34,156 nucleotides of DNA, from positions 1 to 34,156 of the forward strand of contig PLHP01000082.1 of assembly GCA_003138955.1 (NCBI GenBank), written 5' to 3'. Both the position numbers and the translations under genes were made by a program. Position 1 is the stretch's first letter, and each line of letters opens with the position of its first letter. Shown here piece after piece: positions 9,846 to 19,366 of this stretch. Below the pieces are notes generated by a model. The model saw only the letters and a program-made list of their open reading frames with translations. It ran no database searches and had not been told where the DNA came from. Source of the stretch: Acidobacteriaceae bacterium (lineage in GTDB: Bacteria; Acidobacteriota; Terriglobia; Terriglobales; Acidobacteriaceae).

Positions 9846-9857
9846 GAGCGACAAATC

Positions 9858-9966
9858 TTTAACGCAGAGGACGCTGAGAAAATCTTTAACGCAGAGAACG
9901 CTGAGCAGAGAACGCTGAGCGCGCAGAGGTTTTAGAGATTCTTTTTTCCGCGTCCTCTGCGTTAAA
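9858..9966. repeat. Inverted/direct repeat element between convergent genes, possible bidirectional terminator
   Basis: Perfect 17-bp inverted repeat tttaacgcagaggacgc (9858-9874) / gcgtcctctgcgttaaa (9950-9966). Internal direct copies of tttaacgcagaRacgctgag and cagagaacgctgag. Confidence 0.85.
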
Positions 9967-11244
9967 TCAACTGTAGAACTCGGCAATGCTCTCAACCACC
10001 GACTGAATCTCGGCCTCGGTCAACTCCGGGAACATCGGCAACGCCAGCACTTCCCGCGCTGCCTGTTCGGAGACCGGCAAGTCTCCGGCCTTTAGCCCCA
10101 GATAGGAAAACACCGGCTGCAGGTGCAGCGGCAGCGGGTAGTAGATTTCCGACCCGATTTTTCGATCCGCAAGGAATTCGCGCAGTTCGTCGCGGCGTTG
10201 GGCGCGAATCACGTACTGATGAAACACATGTTTGGCTTGCGGACTTCGCGCCAGCAAGCGCACCGGCGCGCTGCTTGGGTTGGAAGTTTGGCCGGAAGTC
10301 TGAGCGGAAGTCAGCCCGGACTCGGCAAACAGCCGGTCGTAGGTCGCGGCGTGCTGCTGGCGGCTCCGGTTCCAGTCCGCGATGTGTCCGAGCTTCACGC
10401 GCAGCACCGCTGCCTGAATGGCGTCCATGCGTCCGTTCCAGCCAAATTCGTGATGGTAGTAGCGCCGCGGGCTGCCATGGTTGCGGAGTTGCCGCATGTG
10501 CTCAGCCGTCTCCGGACGGTTCGTGGTGACGATGCCAGCGTCTCCGTAGGCGCTGAGGTTCTTGGTGGGATAGAAACTGAAGGCGGCGGTTACACCGAAC
10601 GAGCCCGCGCCGCGTCCGCTCCACTCGGCGCCAATCGCCTGGGCGGCGTCTTCCACAATGGCGACTCCGAATTCCTGAGCATCTTCATGAACTATGCGGT
10701 CGAATGCGTCCATGTCGGCGCACTGGCCGTAGAGGTGGACGGGAAGAATGGCGCTAAGATTTTCAGGTCGTTTTGTGCGGAGTTGGCGATCCTGCAGTTG
10801 GGAACGGACGAGCGCCGCATCGAGATTCAAGGTGCCGGGATCGACGTCCACGAAGACCGGCGTTGCGCCCGCCCGCACAATTGCGCTGGCCGAGGCAAAG
10901 AAGCTGAATGCGGTGGTGATGACCGAGTCCCCGGGCTTTACACCGGCGGCGACCAGCGCCAGCCAGAGCGCCTCCGTTCCCGACGCACAACCCACGGCGC
11001 AGGCTGCTCCCGTCAGCGCGGCAATCTCGCGCTCCAGCGCTTCGACCTCCGGACCGAGGATGAAGCTTTGCGAGTCGCAGACGCGAGCGATGGCGGCCAG
11101 CACCTCGGCGCGAAGGCCATCGTACTGGCGGCGCAAGTCCAAGAGAGGAACAGCGAGTGGAACAGCGAGAGGAACAGCGAGTGGAACGGACTCGGACGCG
11201 GCGTTTGCTGGCGTCTTGTGTGGAAATGAGAGACTGGACTTCAC
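9967..11244 (-). CDS. DegT/DnrJ/EryC1/StrS family aminotransferase
   Basis: VPLLDLRRQYDGLRAEVLAAI, GCASGTEALWLAL, HLYGQCADMDAF, EDAAQAIGA, FSFYPTKNLSAYGDAGIVTTN. Confidence 0.95.
   Translation of the reverse strand: MKSSLSFPHKTPANAASESVPLAVPLAVPLAVPLLDLRRQYDGLRAEVLAAIARVCDSQSFILGPEVEALEREIAALTGAACAVGCASGTEALWLALVAAGVKPGDSVITTAFSFFASASAIVRAGATPVFVDVDPGTLNLDAALVRSQLQDRQLRTKRPENLSAILPVHLYGQCADMDAFDRIVHEDAQEFGVAIVEDAAQAIGAEWSGRGAGSFGVTAAFSFYPTKNLSAYGDAGIVTTNRPETAEHMRQLRNHGSPRRYYHHEFGWNGRMDAIQAAVLRVKLGHIADWNRSRQQHAATYDRLFAESGLTSAQTSGQTSNPSSAPVRLLARSPQAKHVFHQYVIRAQRRDELREFLADRKIGSEIYYPLPLHLQPVFSYLGLKAGDLPVSEQAAREVLALPMFPELTEAEIQSVVESIAEFYS
11147..11188 (-). repeat. 12-bp tandem repeat in the aminotransferase N-terminus, encoding VPLA units
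   Basis: ggaacagcgagt ggaacagcgaga ggaacagcgagt ggaac on the + strand. Confidence 0.9.
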
Positions 11245-11324
11245 AACAACAAGATTCTAGCAGGCGCGGTCATTCAATACGCGGTCATTCATACGCGGGC
11301 GCAATCAGCGCGCAACCTTCTGAT

Positions 11325-11445
11325 CTAGTACCGTGACCGCGAGATGTTTAACGCAGGCTGGTGAGTTGTAGCGCCGGGACGGCGGCGCTACAGTCATAAC
11401 GTATCGGCCGACTCAGTAGTAGAGATCACACGGTCACGGTGCTAG
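11325..11445. mobile_element. MITE-like 121-bp element
   Basis: Terminal inverted repeats ctagtaccgtgaccg (11325-11339) / cggtcacggtgctag (11431-11445), 14/15 complementary. Contains a perfect internal 10-bp stem palindrome at 11367-11392. Confidence 0.55.
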
Positions 11446-11882
11446 CGGCGCAGCATAATCTTCGGCAGGGCTGGGGCAGTGTGGCGACGAACTTCCCTCT
11501 CGCCCGATTTCTTCTCGTCTTTTTTCTCGTCCGCGCTCTCGACATCGTCCAGATACTTGCGCCAGGGCATTAAGTCAGCGCGCAACCGGTCGAAATCGAT
11601 CTCGGGAAAAGAGCGGTCCGCGCCGTTGAGATTGCGCATGGCGCGCTCCAGAACCGAGCGCGCACCCACATGGTTGCCAGTGGACTGGTGATGGAAAGCG
11701 ACTGCCAACTGAACCATACCTTGGACGTGCAGACGGAGATGCCGACGCGAGGGCCGGTCGCGAGGCAGGGAGCGCCAGACGTCTTCGAGAGCTTCATGAG
11801 CGTCGAAAAAATGGGCGCGATTGAAGAGGTCGAGGCCTCGCTTGAAGTTCTCGTGGTCGGGCGTCATGGTCATAACGAACAA
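11442..11882 (-). CDS. DUF309 domain-containing protein
   Basis: FKRGLDLFNRAHFFDAHEALEDVWRSLPRD ... LHVQGMVQLAVAFHHQSTGNHVGARSVLERA is typical of DUF309. Confidence 0.88.
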   Translation of the reverse strand: MFVMTMTPDHENFKRGLDLFNRAHFFDAHEALEDVWRSLPRDRPSRRHLRLHVQGMVQLAVAFHHQSTGNHVGARSVLERAMRNLNGADRSFPEIDFDRLRADLMPWRKYLDDVESADEKKDEKKSGEREVRRHTAPALPKIMLRR

Positions 11883-12178
11883 GCTCCATCGGACTGCGTT
11901 ACTCTGTCTGACAATCTACATGTTTTCATAGGTTAATCGATGGCACGTCTCCAGGGAAATGTAGAGATTTCTGTGCGCGAAATGTATGTCATTGAAAAAT
12001 ATGATTTGTTCGGTTACTTTTTTTGGAATGCCGATTGCGCTTAAGTCAGTAATCTTCCGGGAATTTTCCTGTGCTGTGGGCCGGCCCTCGGCCTTGGGGT
12101 CGGAGCTTTCGGAACAATCGGAGTCGGCGAGTTAACCAGTCTGTTTACATAAGGATGGTGGCGGGCAAGGAGGAAGCG

Positions 12179-15100
12179 ATGAGGTTCGAAATGGACAACG
12201 GTTTAGTGCGTGTTGCGGCGTCACTTATGCTGCTGTGTGCGCTGTCGGCGGTTCCAATGGTCGCCCAGGTTGTGACCGGCTCTCTTAGCGGTACAGTCGT
12301 GGACCCCTCGGGTGCTGTCGTACCGGGCGCGGCAGTGACGCTGACCAGCCAAGCCACCAACGCGAAGCAACAGGCGACGACTTCCGACACGGGTGGCTTT
12401 CGCTTTACCTTGCTTTTGGTTGGCCAATATGACCTGGAAGTCAGCAAAGCCGGCTTTCGGAAGCTTAAGGTGACGGGCGCCGCGGTGGATGCCAATGTCG
12501 AGCATGCCCTTGGAACACTACAGTTGGAGGTGGGCGAGGTCAGCGCGTCGATTGAGGTGACAGCAGCGCCCCCTCTGGTTGAATCGGCGCAGGCTCAGGT
12601 GACGACCTCAATCAGAGGCCCGGCGCTTGAAACCTTTGCTGGAGTCAGCGAGGGCGAGGGCATGGATTTCATTGCCCTGACTCTGCCCGGGGTGGCCGCC
12701 AGCCGCGACAACAATTTCTCGAATTCGAACGGCGTGGGCTTCAGCGTGAACGGCATTCGCGGCCGGAACAATGACCAGCAGATTGATGGACAGAACAATA
12801 ACGACAACTCGGTCTCCGGTCCGCAAATTTTTGTGTTCGACACCGACTGGGTTAGCGAGTATCAGGCCACCACCAACAACTTCGGGCCGGAGTACGGCCG
12901 CAACTCGGGCTCGGTAATCAACATTGTGACCAAGAGCGGCACCAACCGCTGGCACGGGACGGTGTCCGGAGAGGAAACGAACTCGGTTCTGACCGCCATG
13001 ACCAACATTGAGGAGGGTACAGGACCGGGTGAGGAGGGCCTCACGAAACCCCCTCGCTTCAACGAGGAATTTACGGGTGGAACCATCGGCGGACCACTCC
13101 TGAAGAACAAAGTGTTTATCTTTGGTAGTTTTGACAATCAAATTGAATCCTCCACCGCGCCTTTCAGCAGCGGTGGTATCTTGACGCCTACGCCAGCCGG
13201 GATCGGACAATTGGACGCGTGTTTCCCGGGAAGCACAAGTTTGCAAGCATTGACGGCATATGGTCCCTTCGGGGTAGGAGGGGGTTCGCCGATTATTGCG
13301 CCGGGGACAATCACAACTCAATACTTTGATAATGCGCCCGTCAATAACGGCACGGATCCGGTCACTGGGGCGCCAGCGTGTGGATATCAACTGAGCGGCG
13401 TCCAGCGCACTCTCGCTGACGGTTTTCATTCCTACAATTGGATTGCAAAACTTGATGTGCACCTCACAGACTCCGACTCGTTCTATACGCGTTACCTCTA
13501 CCAGAAGGAGAATTTCGTCAACGCCTTCGCATTCCCCTACCAAGCCGCGGGATATCCGGTCAGCGTTCCATCGTTAGGACAGTCGGGGCTGATCGATTGG
13601 ACCCATATTTTTAACAACCACATGCTGAATGAAGTGCGAATTGGCTATCAGCGAAGCAGCGTCCAGTTTGGCACCAACTCGCTGGGCACGGTCCCAAGCC
13701 AGGAAGCGGTCGGCAGCGCGTTGACGAACGTGGTCTTCAGCAATTCGTCATTGCTAGGATTCGGGCCGCCGAGTTCCTTCCCACAGGGCCGAATTGTTAA
13801 CACCTATCAGCTTCAGGACAACTTTGAGTACACCCGCGGACAGCACCAACTGAAGTGGGGCGCCAACATCACCAACCAGCGGTCGCCCAACGTCTTTCTG
13901 CCGAATTACAATGGATTTTACGTGTACCCGGACTGGGGCTCCTTTGCAGCCAACGGCCAGTTCCCGGACGTGACGACCGCGGGCGCGTCGGCGGTAAGTA
14001 TCACCGACGGGAATCCGAAGTTCGGGTTCAAGGAGTGGGATACTTTCTTCTATGTCGGCGACGATTGGAAGATCAAGAGCAATTTGACCTTAAACCTGGG
14101 GTTGACGTGGAGCTATCTGGGTCAGCCTGCCAATATATTCAACCAGGAAACCGTGGCGCAGCAAAACGGCCCGAATCCCTTCTGGCTTAAAACCTTGCCG
14201 CTTTCGGCCACTACGAGCCCGAAGGTCGGGTCGGTCCACACCCTCTTCGGTCCAAGCATTGGATTCGCCTGGTCGCCGAATGGACCGCTGACAGGCAATG
14301 GCAAAACGGTTGTGCGCGGAGGCTTTCGCCTGACCTACGACCCCTCGTATTACAACACCTTTCTGTTGAATGCGATTTCGGCTCCGGTCGTTTTGGCGCA
14401 GACGTTAGAACCTACGACGACGACTCCGTTAAATGGGCTTCCGGCAGCGCCTTTTGGTCCGGCGATTCGGGCTGAATACGCAAGCAGCCTGACTCCCGGG
14501 GTTTTCGATCCACGAAATTTCGATCGCACGATAACTCCACCCACGTTCCGTCCAGATAAGGTGTACGAGTGGTCGTTCGGTGTTCAGCGCGAAGTCACGA
14601 AGAATTCAGCGGCGGAGGTGCGATACGTCGGCAACCACGGTACCGACCTGTTCCAGTCCATCAACGTGAATCCGTATATTGCAGGGCTGGCAGCATCCTA
14701 TCCGAATCAGGTTCCGGGCGGCCTCACTCCCTGCACAACGCCGCTTTCGACGGTGCCGAATGCCTTGGGCCGCATTAATTGCGATGTGGGCATCACCGAC
14801 GCGACCGCGAACACCGGTTACTCGAACTACGACGCCTTGCAGGCGGAATTCCGCACTACGAACATTTTCCGTCAGTTGACTCTGCGAACCAGCTATACGT
14901 GGAGCAAGACGCTGGATAACGTCAGCGAGATCTTCGACACCGGCGCCGCGGGGAATACGAGCGCCTATTCCCAAAACGTCCTGAACTACACGGGGCAGGA
15001 ATACGGACTTTCCGGGCTTAACTTCCCGCAGACCTGGACCGTCTCCTTCCTCGAAGATATCCCCGTCATGCGTACGCAGCACGGCGTCCTCGGACATATC

Positions 15101-15766
15101 ATCGGGGGTTGGGCGGCATCGGGAAGCTACATTCTCCAGTCCGGGCAGGGGTATACGCCATCGCAGATATACATTAACGAAGCCACCGGAGGCGTAGCTA
15201 ACGATGCCGGCTTCGATCTTGCCAACAATGGCCCGTACGATGGCGAGACTTCACGGCCGTTCGTGGGAAGTTTGAGCGCTCCGGCAACCCAGGTGGGTAT
15301 TTTTGCGGGAGACGCTTGCAATGTTTACGGAGAGGGTTGCAGTGTGGGTGCGAATACATTACTCAGCCTCAACGGCATCAACAATGGGGTGGTTGCGACC
15401 GTTAGCAAAAGCCAAGTCCGCCTCATTGCGAACGGCGCGGAAGCTGACAGCCTCTTCGGCACTCCTTTTGGAAACGTTGGACGAAACAGCATTCGCGACT
15501 TCCATACGAACATAGCTAACTTCACGCTGTTCAAGAACATCAAGTTCTGGGAGCGTGCGACGCTGCAATGGCACATGACCATGGATAACGTGTTCAACCA
15601 TCCGAATTACGGCAACACGATTCCCGGCATTGTCCCGTATATTGAGGAGGCCGGAGTACCGGGTGCCTTCACGACGTTTGGTGACCCCAAGGTGACGTCG
15701 ACAGCTGACCTGGCCTGTCCGGCTGGCTCACGCTGCATTTACTTCGGGCTGAAGGTCATTTACTGA
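12179..15766 (+). CDS. TonB-dependent receptor, Oar-like, with N-terminal carboxypeptidase-regulatory-like domain
   Basis: VTGSLSGTVVDPSGAVVPGAAVTLTSQATN, a plug-like region, and EYGRNSGSVINIVTKSGTNRWHGT. AAGGAGG at 12167-12173, five nt before ATG 12179, supports this start over 12071. Confidence 0.93.
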   Translation: MRFEMDNGLVRVAASLMLLCALSAVPMVAQVVTGSLSGTVVDPSGAVVPGAAVTLTSQATNAKQQATTSDTGGFRFTLLLVGQYDLEVSKAGFRKLKVTGAAVDANVEHALGTLQLEVGEVSASIEVTAAPPLVESAQAQVTTSIRGPALETFAGVSEGEGMDFIALTLPGVAASRDNNFSNSNGVGFSVNGIRGRNNDQQIDGQNNNDNSVSGPQIFVFDTDWVSEYQATTNNFGPEYGRNSGSVINIVTKSGTNRWHGTVSGEETNSVLTAMTNIEEGTGPGEEGLTKPPRFNEEFTGGTIGGPLLKNKVFIFGSFDNQIESSTAPFSSGGILTPTPAGIGQLDACFPGSTSLQALTAYGPFGVGGGSPIIAPGTITTQYFDNAPVNNGTDPVTGAPACGYQLSGVQRTLADGFHSYNWIAKLDVHLTDSDSFYTRYLYQKENFVNAFAFPYQAAGYPVSVPSLGQSGLIDWTHIFNNHMLNEVRIGYQRSSVQFGTNSLGTVPSQEAVGSALTNVVFSNSSLLGFGPPSSFPQGRIVNTYQLQDNFEYTRGQHQLKWGANITNQRSPNVFLPNYNGFYVYPDWGSFAANGQFPDVTTAGASAVSITDGNPKFGFKEWDTFFYVGDDWKIKSNLTLNLGLTWSYLGQPANIFNQETVAQQNGPNPFWLKTLPLSATTSPKVGSVHTLFGPSIGFAWSPNGPLTGNGKTVVRGGFRLTYDPSYYNTFLLNAISAPVVLAQTLEPTTTTPLNGLPAAPFGPAIRAEYASSLTPGVFDPRNFDRTITPPTFRPDKVYEWSFGVQREVTKNSAAEVRYVGNHGTDLFQSINVNPYIAGLAASYPNQVPGGLTPCTTPLSTVPNALGRINCDVGITDATANTGYSNYDALQAEFRTTNIFRQLTLRTSYTWSKTLDNVSEIFDTGAAGNTSAYSQNVLNYTGQEYGLSGLNFPQTWTVSFLEDIPVMRTQHGVLGHIIGGWAASGSYILQSGQGYTPSQIYINEATGGVANDAGFDLANNGPYDGETSRPFVGSLSAPATQVGIFAGDACNVYGEGCSVGANTLLSLNGINNGVVATVSKSQVRLIANGAEADSLFGTPFGNVGRNSIRDFHTNIANFTLFKNIKFWERATLQWHMTMDNVFNHPNYGNTIPGIVPYIEEAGVPGAFTTFGDPKVTSTADLACPAGSRCIYFGLKVIY

Positions 15767-15796
15767 GGGAGTGTCGTCGGCAGAACAGCGTTCAAG

Positions 15797-15823
15797 AAGG
15801 GCCGGCCGCGAGGTCGGCCTTTT
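15797..15823 (+). terminator. Rho-independent terminator after the TonB-dependent receptor
   Basis: aagggccggccgcgaggtcggcctttt: 8-bp stem (one G.T pair), 4-nt loop, then a T run. Confidence 0.8.
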
Positions 15824-15854
15824 CTCTGACTTCCAAACATTATTTCCCAAACCA

Positions 15855-16538
15855 CTATTTGCCAAACATGGGATAGTGGCTCGCGGCTCCCATCAGGAAC
15901 AGCATGGGGAACGAGAGCACGAAGTTCGCGCGCGATGTAAGGAAGGCTTGCCGGGCCAGATACTTTGCTTTGTCTGGCATCGGTGTGCCATGGGCTGCGT
16001 TGTCGGCGGTCCACTGGATGATTTTCTTCTGCGCGCGCCAGATTACGCCCCAGACGTTCAGCATCATCACCCAGCCCATCCCGCCGCCGATGCCGATGGC
16101 GAGCAGGCGATTACTCTCCCAGCCATAATCGTTGAAGCGCAAAAACAGGCACGAGGCGACGACCACGATTGCGGCGTAGATCACGGCGAGCACCGGACCT
16201 TTGTCGAGCGCGCCTCTACCGGGGATGGTGCAGGCATACATTAGCGCCCAGGCGACCGTCCAGATGACAAAGAAGGTTGCCATTGGAACACCGGAAGATG
16301 CGCTGCCGTTTCTGGCGTCGGAGCCTACGACGCTGCCCCAGTATGCCAGGCCCATCAGCACGGTTAGAACCGATGACCAGCGAAACCACCACAGCGCGCG
16401 CGACATCAGGCTGGGCAGGACTTTGCCTTTGGTGGCGGGATCGAGTCCCTTCATGAAGGGAACATTGACCAGATTGAAGAAATACAGCAGGCCGAGCCAG
16501 GTCACGCCGCCGACAAAATGCAGCCAACGAAACAGCAT
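15855..16538 (-). CDS. Urate hydroxylase PuuD / urate-oxidase N-terminal-like membrane protein
   Basis: MLFRWLHFVGGVTWLGLLYFFNLVNVPFMKGLDPATKGKVLPSLMSRALWWFRW ... GGGMGWVMMLNVWGVIWRAQKKII. The ORF-track extension to 17369 overlaps hfq and is implausible. TTG 16583 is an alternative start. Confidence 0.8.
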   Translation of the reverse strand: MLFRWLHFVGGVTWLGLLYFFNLVNVPFMKGLDPATKGKVLPSLMSRALWWFRWSSVLTVLMGLAYWGSVVGSDARNGSASSGVPMATFFVIWTVAWALMYACTIPGRGALDKGPVLAVIYAAIVVVASCLFLRFNDYGWESNRLLAIGIGGGMGWVMMLNVWGVIWRAQKKIIQWTADNAAHGTPMPDKAKYLARQAFLTSRANFVLSFPMLFLMGAASHYPMFGK

Positions 16539-16865
16539 CAGAAGGTTAGTGTTGAAGTCGGTGGGGAGGTTGATGTTGGTCAAGGTCGGCAGCTCCTGTT
16601 GTGCAAGTCTGTTCTGGAGTGACGATTGTAGATGGCTGGCGGCGGAAATGAAACCCGGTCGATTCTCTGGGGCGGCCGGACTTGGGGCGGACGGGAATGA
16701 GCGCATGCCAGGTGCAGGACAGTTTCGGAGAATATTTGTTGGGCGGGAAGTTGAAAAGCGCGAGACAAGGCCGTATTGTAGGAGCCTACAGGAACAGAGC
16801 TGCGGCCAATTGCCCTTCCCAAAGTTCGTGGCGCAGCATCGAATCCGCAAAAAGGAGATCGGCAA

Positions 16866-17171
16866 ATGGAAGCCAAGCCGGCACAGCAGAACATTCAGGA
16901 TTCCTTCCTCAATACGGCACGAAAGGAACGGCACAATATTACGATCTATCTGGTCAGCGGCGTGAAACTGACAGGTCGTATCCGCTCGTTCGACAAGTAC
17001 TCGGTGGTCCTCGAAACCAGCAACCAGGAGCAGCTCATCTTCAAACATGCGATTTCGACTGTCGTCATTTCGCGCGGAGCCCACATCCACGCGGATGCGA
17101 AGCCGGCGGCGGTGGCGTCCCAGGGGGAGGCGGCGATCGCGAGTTCCGCTTCCGGCAACACCGAAGGATGA
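16866..17171 (+). CDS. hfq: RNA chaperone Hfq
   Basis: [59 protein letters not shown] carries Sm1/Sm2 motifs. Confidence 0.97.
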   Translation: MEAKPAQQNIQDSFLNTARKERHNITIYLVSGVKLTGRIRSFDKYSVVLETSNQEQLIFKHAISTVVISRGAHIHADAKPAAVASQGEAAIASSASGNTEG

Positions 17172-17265
17172 AGTGAGTTTGCTTGCGCCGAGACGACTCC
17201 AGACTGAGCAGCCGCGATAGGCCGCGAAATATTCGCGAAATAGTTCGCGGAATGAGCCCAAGGCG

Positions 17266-18696
17266 GTGCTGAATCCTTCGGAACGGCGGGAACGGGCGTT
17301 CCTGGTGGGGGTGGAGTTTCGCACCAAGGGGCGCGCGGGTGGCGCACGAAAGACAAATTCCGCAACCATTACTCCGGGGGCGCAGGCGGCTCGCGATCAT
17401 GCCACGAGCGTGGCCGCCTCGTCATCGTCGTCCTCATTCTTGGCGGCGGATTCGCCGGATTTCAGCTCCGATTTCACGTCCGAAGACTCGCTCGACGAAT
17501 TGCGGGCGCTGGCGACGAGCGCGGGCGCCGAGATCGCCGGCGAATTCACGCAGCGGCGCGACCGGCCGGAGCCTGCCACGCTGATCGGCAAGGGCAAGCT
17601 GGAGGAAATTGCGGGCGCGTCGGCCTCGGTTTCCGCGGATGTGATTCTGTTCGATCACGACCTTTCGCCTTCGCAACAGCGCAATATTGAGCGCGTGGTC
17701 GACACGCGCGTCATCGATCGCACGCAACTGATTCTCGATATTTTTGCGCGCCACGCACGCACTCGTGAAGGTCAGTTGCAGGTGGAACTGGCCCAGCTCG
17801 AATACATGCTGCCGCGGCTGGCGGGGCGCGGCGTGGAAATGTCGCAAATCCGCGGCGGGATCGGCACTCGCGGACCGGGCGAAACTCAACTGGAGACCGA
17901 CCGGCGGAAGATTTTCCGCCGCGTGCGGCACGTCAAGCAGCAGATCGAAAATGTGCGCCGCATACGGGCGCAGCAGCGGCAACGGCGCGAATCGGTTCCG
18001 GTGGCTACGGTGGCGCTGGTGGGGTATACGAACGCGGGAAAATCGACGTTGTTCAATGCCCTTACCAAGTCGAATGTGGCGTCGTCGTCGCGCATGTTTG
18101 CCACGCTCGATCCGACCATTCGAGGCGCTGAACTGCCCTCAAAGCGCAAGGTTCTGTTTTCCGATACGGTGGGTTTCATCCGGCATCTTCCGCATACGCT
18201 GGTTTCGGCGTTCCGCGCCACGCTCGAAGAAGTACAACGCGCCACGCTGATCATGCAGGTCTCGGATGCCAGCAGCCCGGTCTCTGCCGAGCAGGACGCG
18301 CAAGTCGAAAGCGTCCTCAAGGAACTCGAAGCCGACAAAAAGCCGCGGCTGCGCGTGATGAACAAGATCGATCTGCTGCTTCCGAAGCAGCGCGAGTCGC
18401 TGCGGGACAGCGATCTGCGTGACCATGATCTGCTGAACCATGAGCAGATCATCCACGTTTCGGCGGCGAAAGGGATCGGATTAAGCACGCTGCTCGATCG
18501 CGTCGATGCCCTGCTCGACGAAGACCGGCCGCGCCGCGTTCGCCTGCGCATCCCGCAAAAAGAGGGCAAGATGCTGGCCCTGTTGGAGGCCCGTGCCCGA
18601 ATCTATTCGCGCCAGTATCAGGACGGGCTGGTGGTGCTGGAAGCGGACGCGCCTGCTTCGCTGCTGCGGCGGCTGCGGGAGTGGGTGGTGGAGTAA
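17266..18696 (+). CDS. hflX: GTPase HflX
   Basis: GKLEEI...[55 protein letters not shown]; immediately downstream of hfq. Confidence 0.96.
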   Translation: MLNPSERRERAFLVGVEFRTKGRAGGARKTNSATITPGAQAARDHATSVAASSSSSSFLAADSPDFSSDFTSEDSLDELRALATSAGAEIAGEFTQRRDRPEPATLIGKGKLEEIAGASASVSADVILFDHDLSPSQQRNIERVVDTRVIDRTQLILDIFARHARTREGQLQVELAQLEYMLPRLAGRGVEMSQIRGGIGTRGPGETQLETDRRKIFRRVRHVKQQIENVRRIRAQQRQRRESVPVATVALVGYTNAGKSTLFNALTKSNVASSSRMFATLDPTIRGAELPSKRKVLFSDTVGFIRHLPHTLVSAFRATLEEVQRATLIMQVSDASSPVSAEQDAQVESVLKELEADKKPRLRVMNKIDLLLPKQRESLRDSDLRDHDLLNHEQIIHVSAAKGIGLSTLLDRVDALLDEDRPRRVRLRIPQKEGKMLALLEARARIYSRQYQDGLVVLEADAPASLLRRLREWVVE

Positions 18697-18702
18697 GGAT
18701 TT

Positions 18703-18734
18703 TGCAATTTGGCAATCGGGTAATTTGGTAATTT
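18703..18734 (+). repeat. 8-bp phased array B, 4 units
   Basis: tgcaattt ggcaatcg ggtaattt ggtaattt, just after the hflX stop. Confidence 0.8.
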
Positions 18735-18805
18735 CCGTTGTGCGGACTTTAGGAAATTGAAGAATGCTCCGATTAGGAGACTGGAGACTGTTTAGAGGTG
18801 GTGAG

Positions 18806-18988
18806 ATGAAGAAGCGGAAACGGGCACGTCGTAAGGTCGACCGGCAGCCAACAGTGGCGAAGGCCACAGCGCAAGGCGGTAATGCTGCGAAATTTGACCG
18901 CGTAACGCCACTTACTGAGTTGGATTTCAAACCCATAGAGATACGCGGTGAGCCACTGTCCGTCACGGTCCTGCGTGACAGGAGATGA
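18806..18988 (+). CDS. Small basic hypothetical protein (60 aa)
   Basis: ATG after GAGGTGGTGAG; MKKRKRARRKVDRQPTVAKATAQGGNAAKFDRVTPLTELDFKPIEIRGEPLSVTVLRDRR. No family recognised. Confidence 0.3.
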   Translation: MKKRKRARRKVDRQPTVAKATAQGGNAAKFDRVTPLTELDFKPIEIRGEPLSVTVLRDRR

Positions 18989-19009
18989 GTGGAGGCCTCT
19001 GCGCCTTTC

Positions 19010-19180
19010 CGAACGGGTCCTCCAGCGACGGGCTTTGCGGGGTGAACAATTCTGCGCCCTTTCCGTGATGTGCATGTCGTCTTCCAGACGGATGCCGAAT
19101 TCTCCGAGAATGTAGATGCCCGGTTCATCGCTGAACGTCATCTCCGGCTGGAGTTTCGTCGGGCTGCCGCGGACTAGAAT
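19010..19180 (-). pseudogene. C-terminal remnant of an M24-family (Xaa-Pro aminopeptidase-like) peptidase, frameshifted
   Basis: Minus strand reads LVRGSPTKLQPEMTFSDEPGIYILGEFGIRLEDDMHITE, then in another frame GAELFTPQSPSLEDPFGKA. No N-terminal part is present. Confidence 0.75.
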
Positions 19181-19186
19181 GGCTTT

Positions 19187-19366
19187 GTGTTGAGTGGCTT
19201 TGTTTGCGGCGATTGCGGAGAATGGAACTCGACCACAGTGGATGAGTCCGCCGGCAGTCGCCAGCGCTACGTCGAGGACTGCCAGGTCTGCTGCAAGCCG
19301 AATGTGCTGCGCGTCAGTTGGGACGCTGGCGCTGGAGAATTTGCGATCGACGCTGAATTAGAATGA
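19187..19366 (+). CDS. CPXCG motif-type cysteine-rich small protein (59 aa)
   Basis: Missing from the ORF track. Translation: [59 protein letters not shown]. Stop overlaps the next ATG (ATGA at 19363-19366). Confidence 0.8.
   Translation: MLSGFVCGDCGEWNSTTVDESAGSRQRYVEDCQVCCKPNVLRVSWDAGAGEFAIDAELE

Noticed and set aside
9231-9995. 254-aa minus-strand ORF with LLSVLCVKDFLSVLCVKDL
   Set aside because: Antisense to the SH3 lipoprotein; the repeated peptide is just the translation of the cgcagaggacgctgag repeats.
10123-11229. 368-aa plus-strand ORF
   Set aside because: Antisense to the DegT aminotransferase; no recognisable motifs.
12608-13543. 311-aa minus-strand ORF
   Set aside because: Antisense to the TonB-dependent receptor; shadow ORF.
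16583-17369. N-terminal extension of the PuuD-like ORF
   Set aside because: Antisense to hfq and without family resemblance; the true start is 16538 or 16583.
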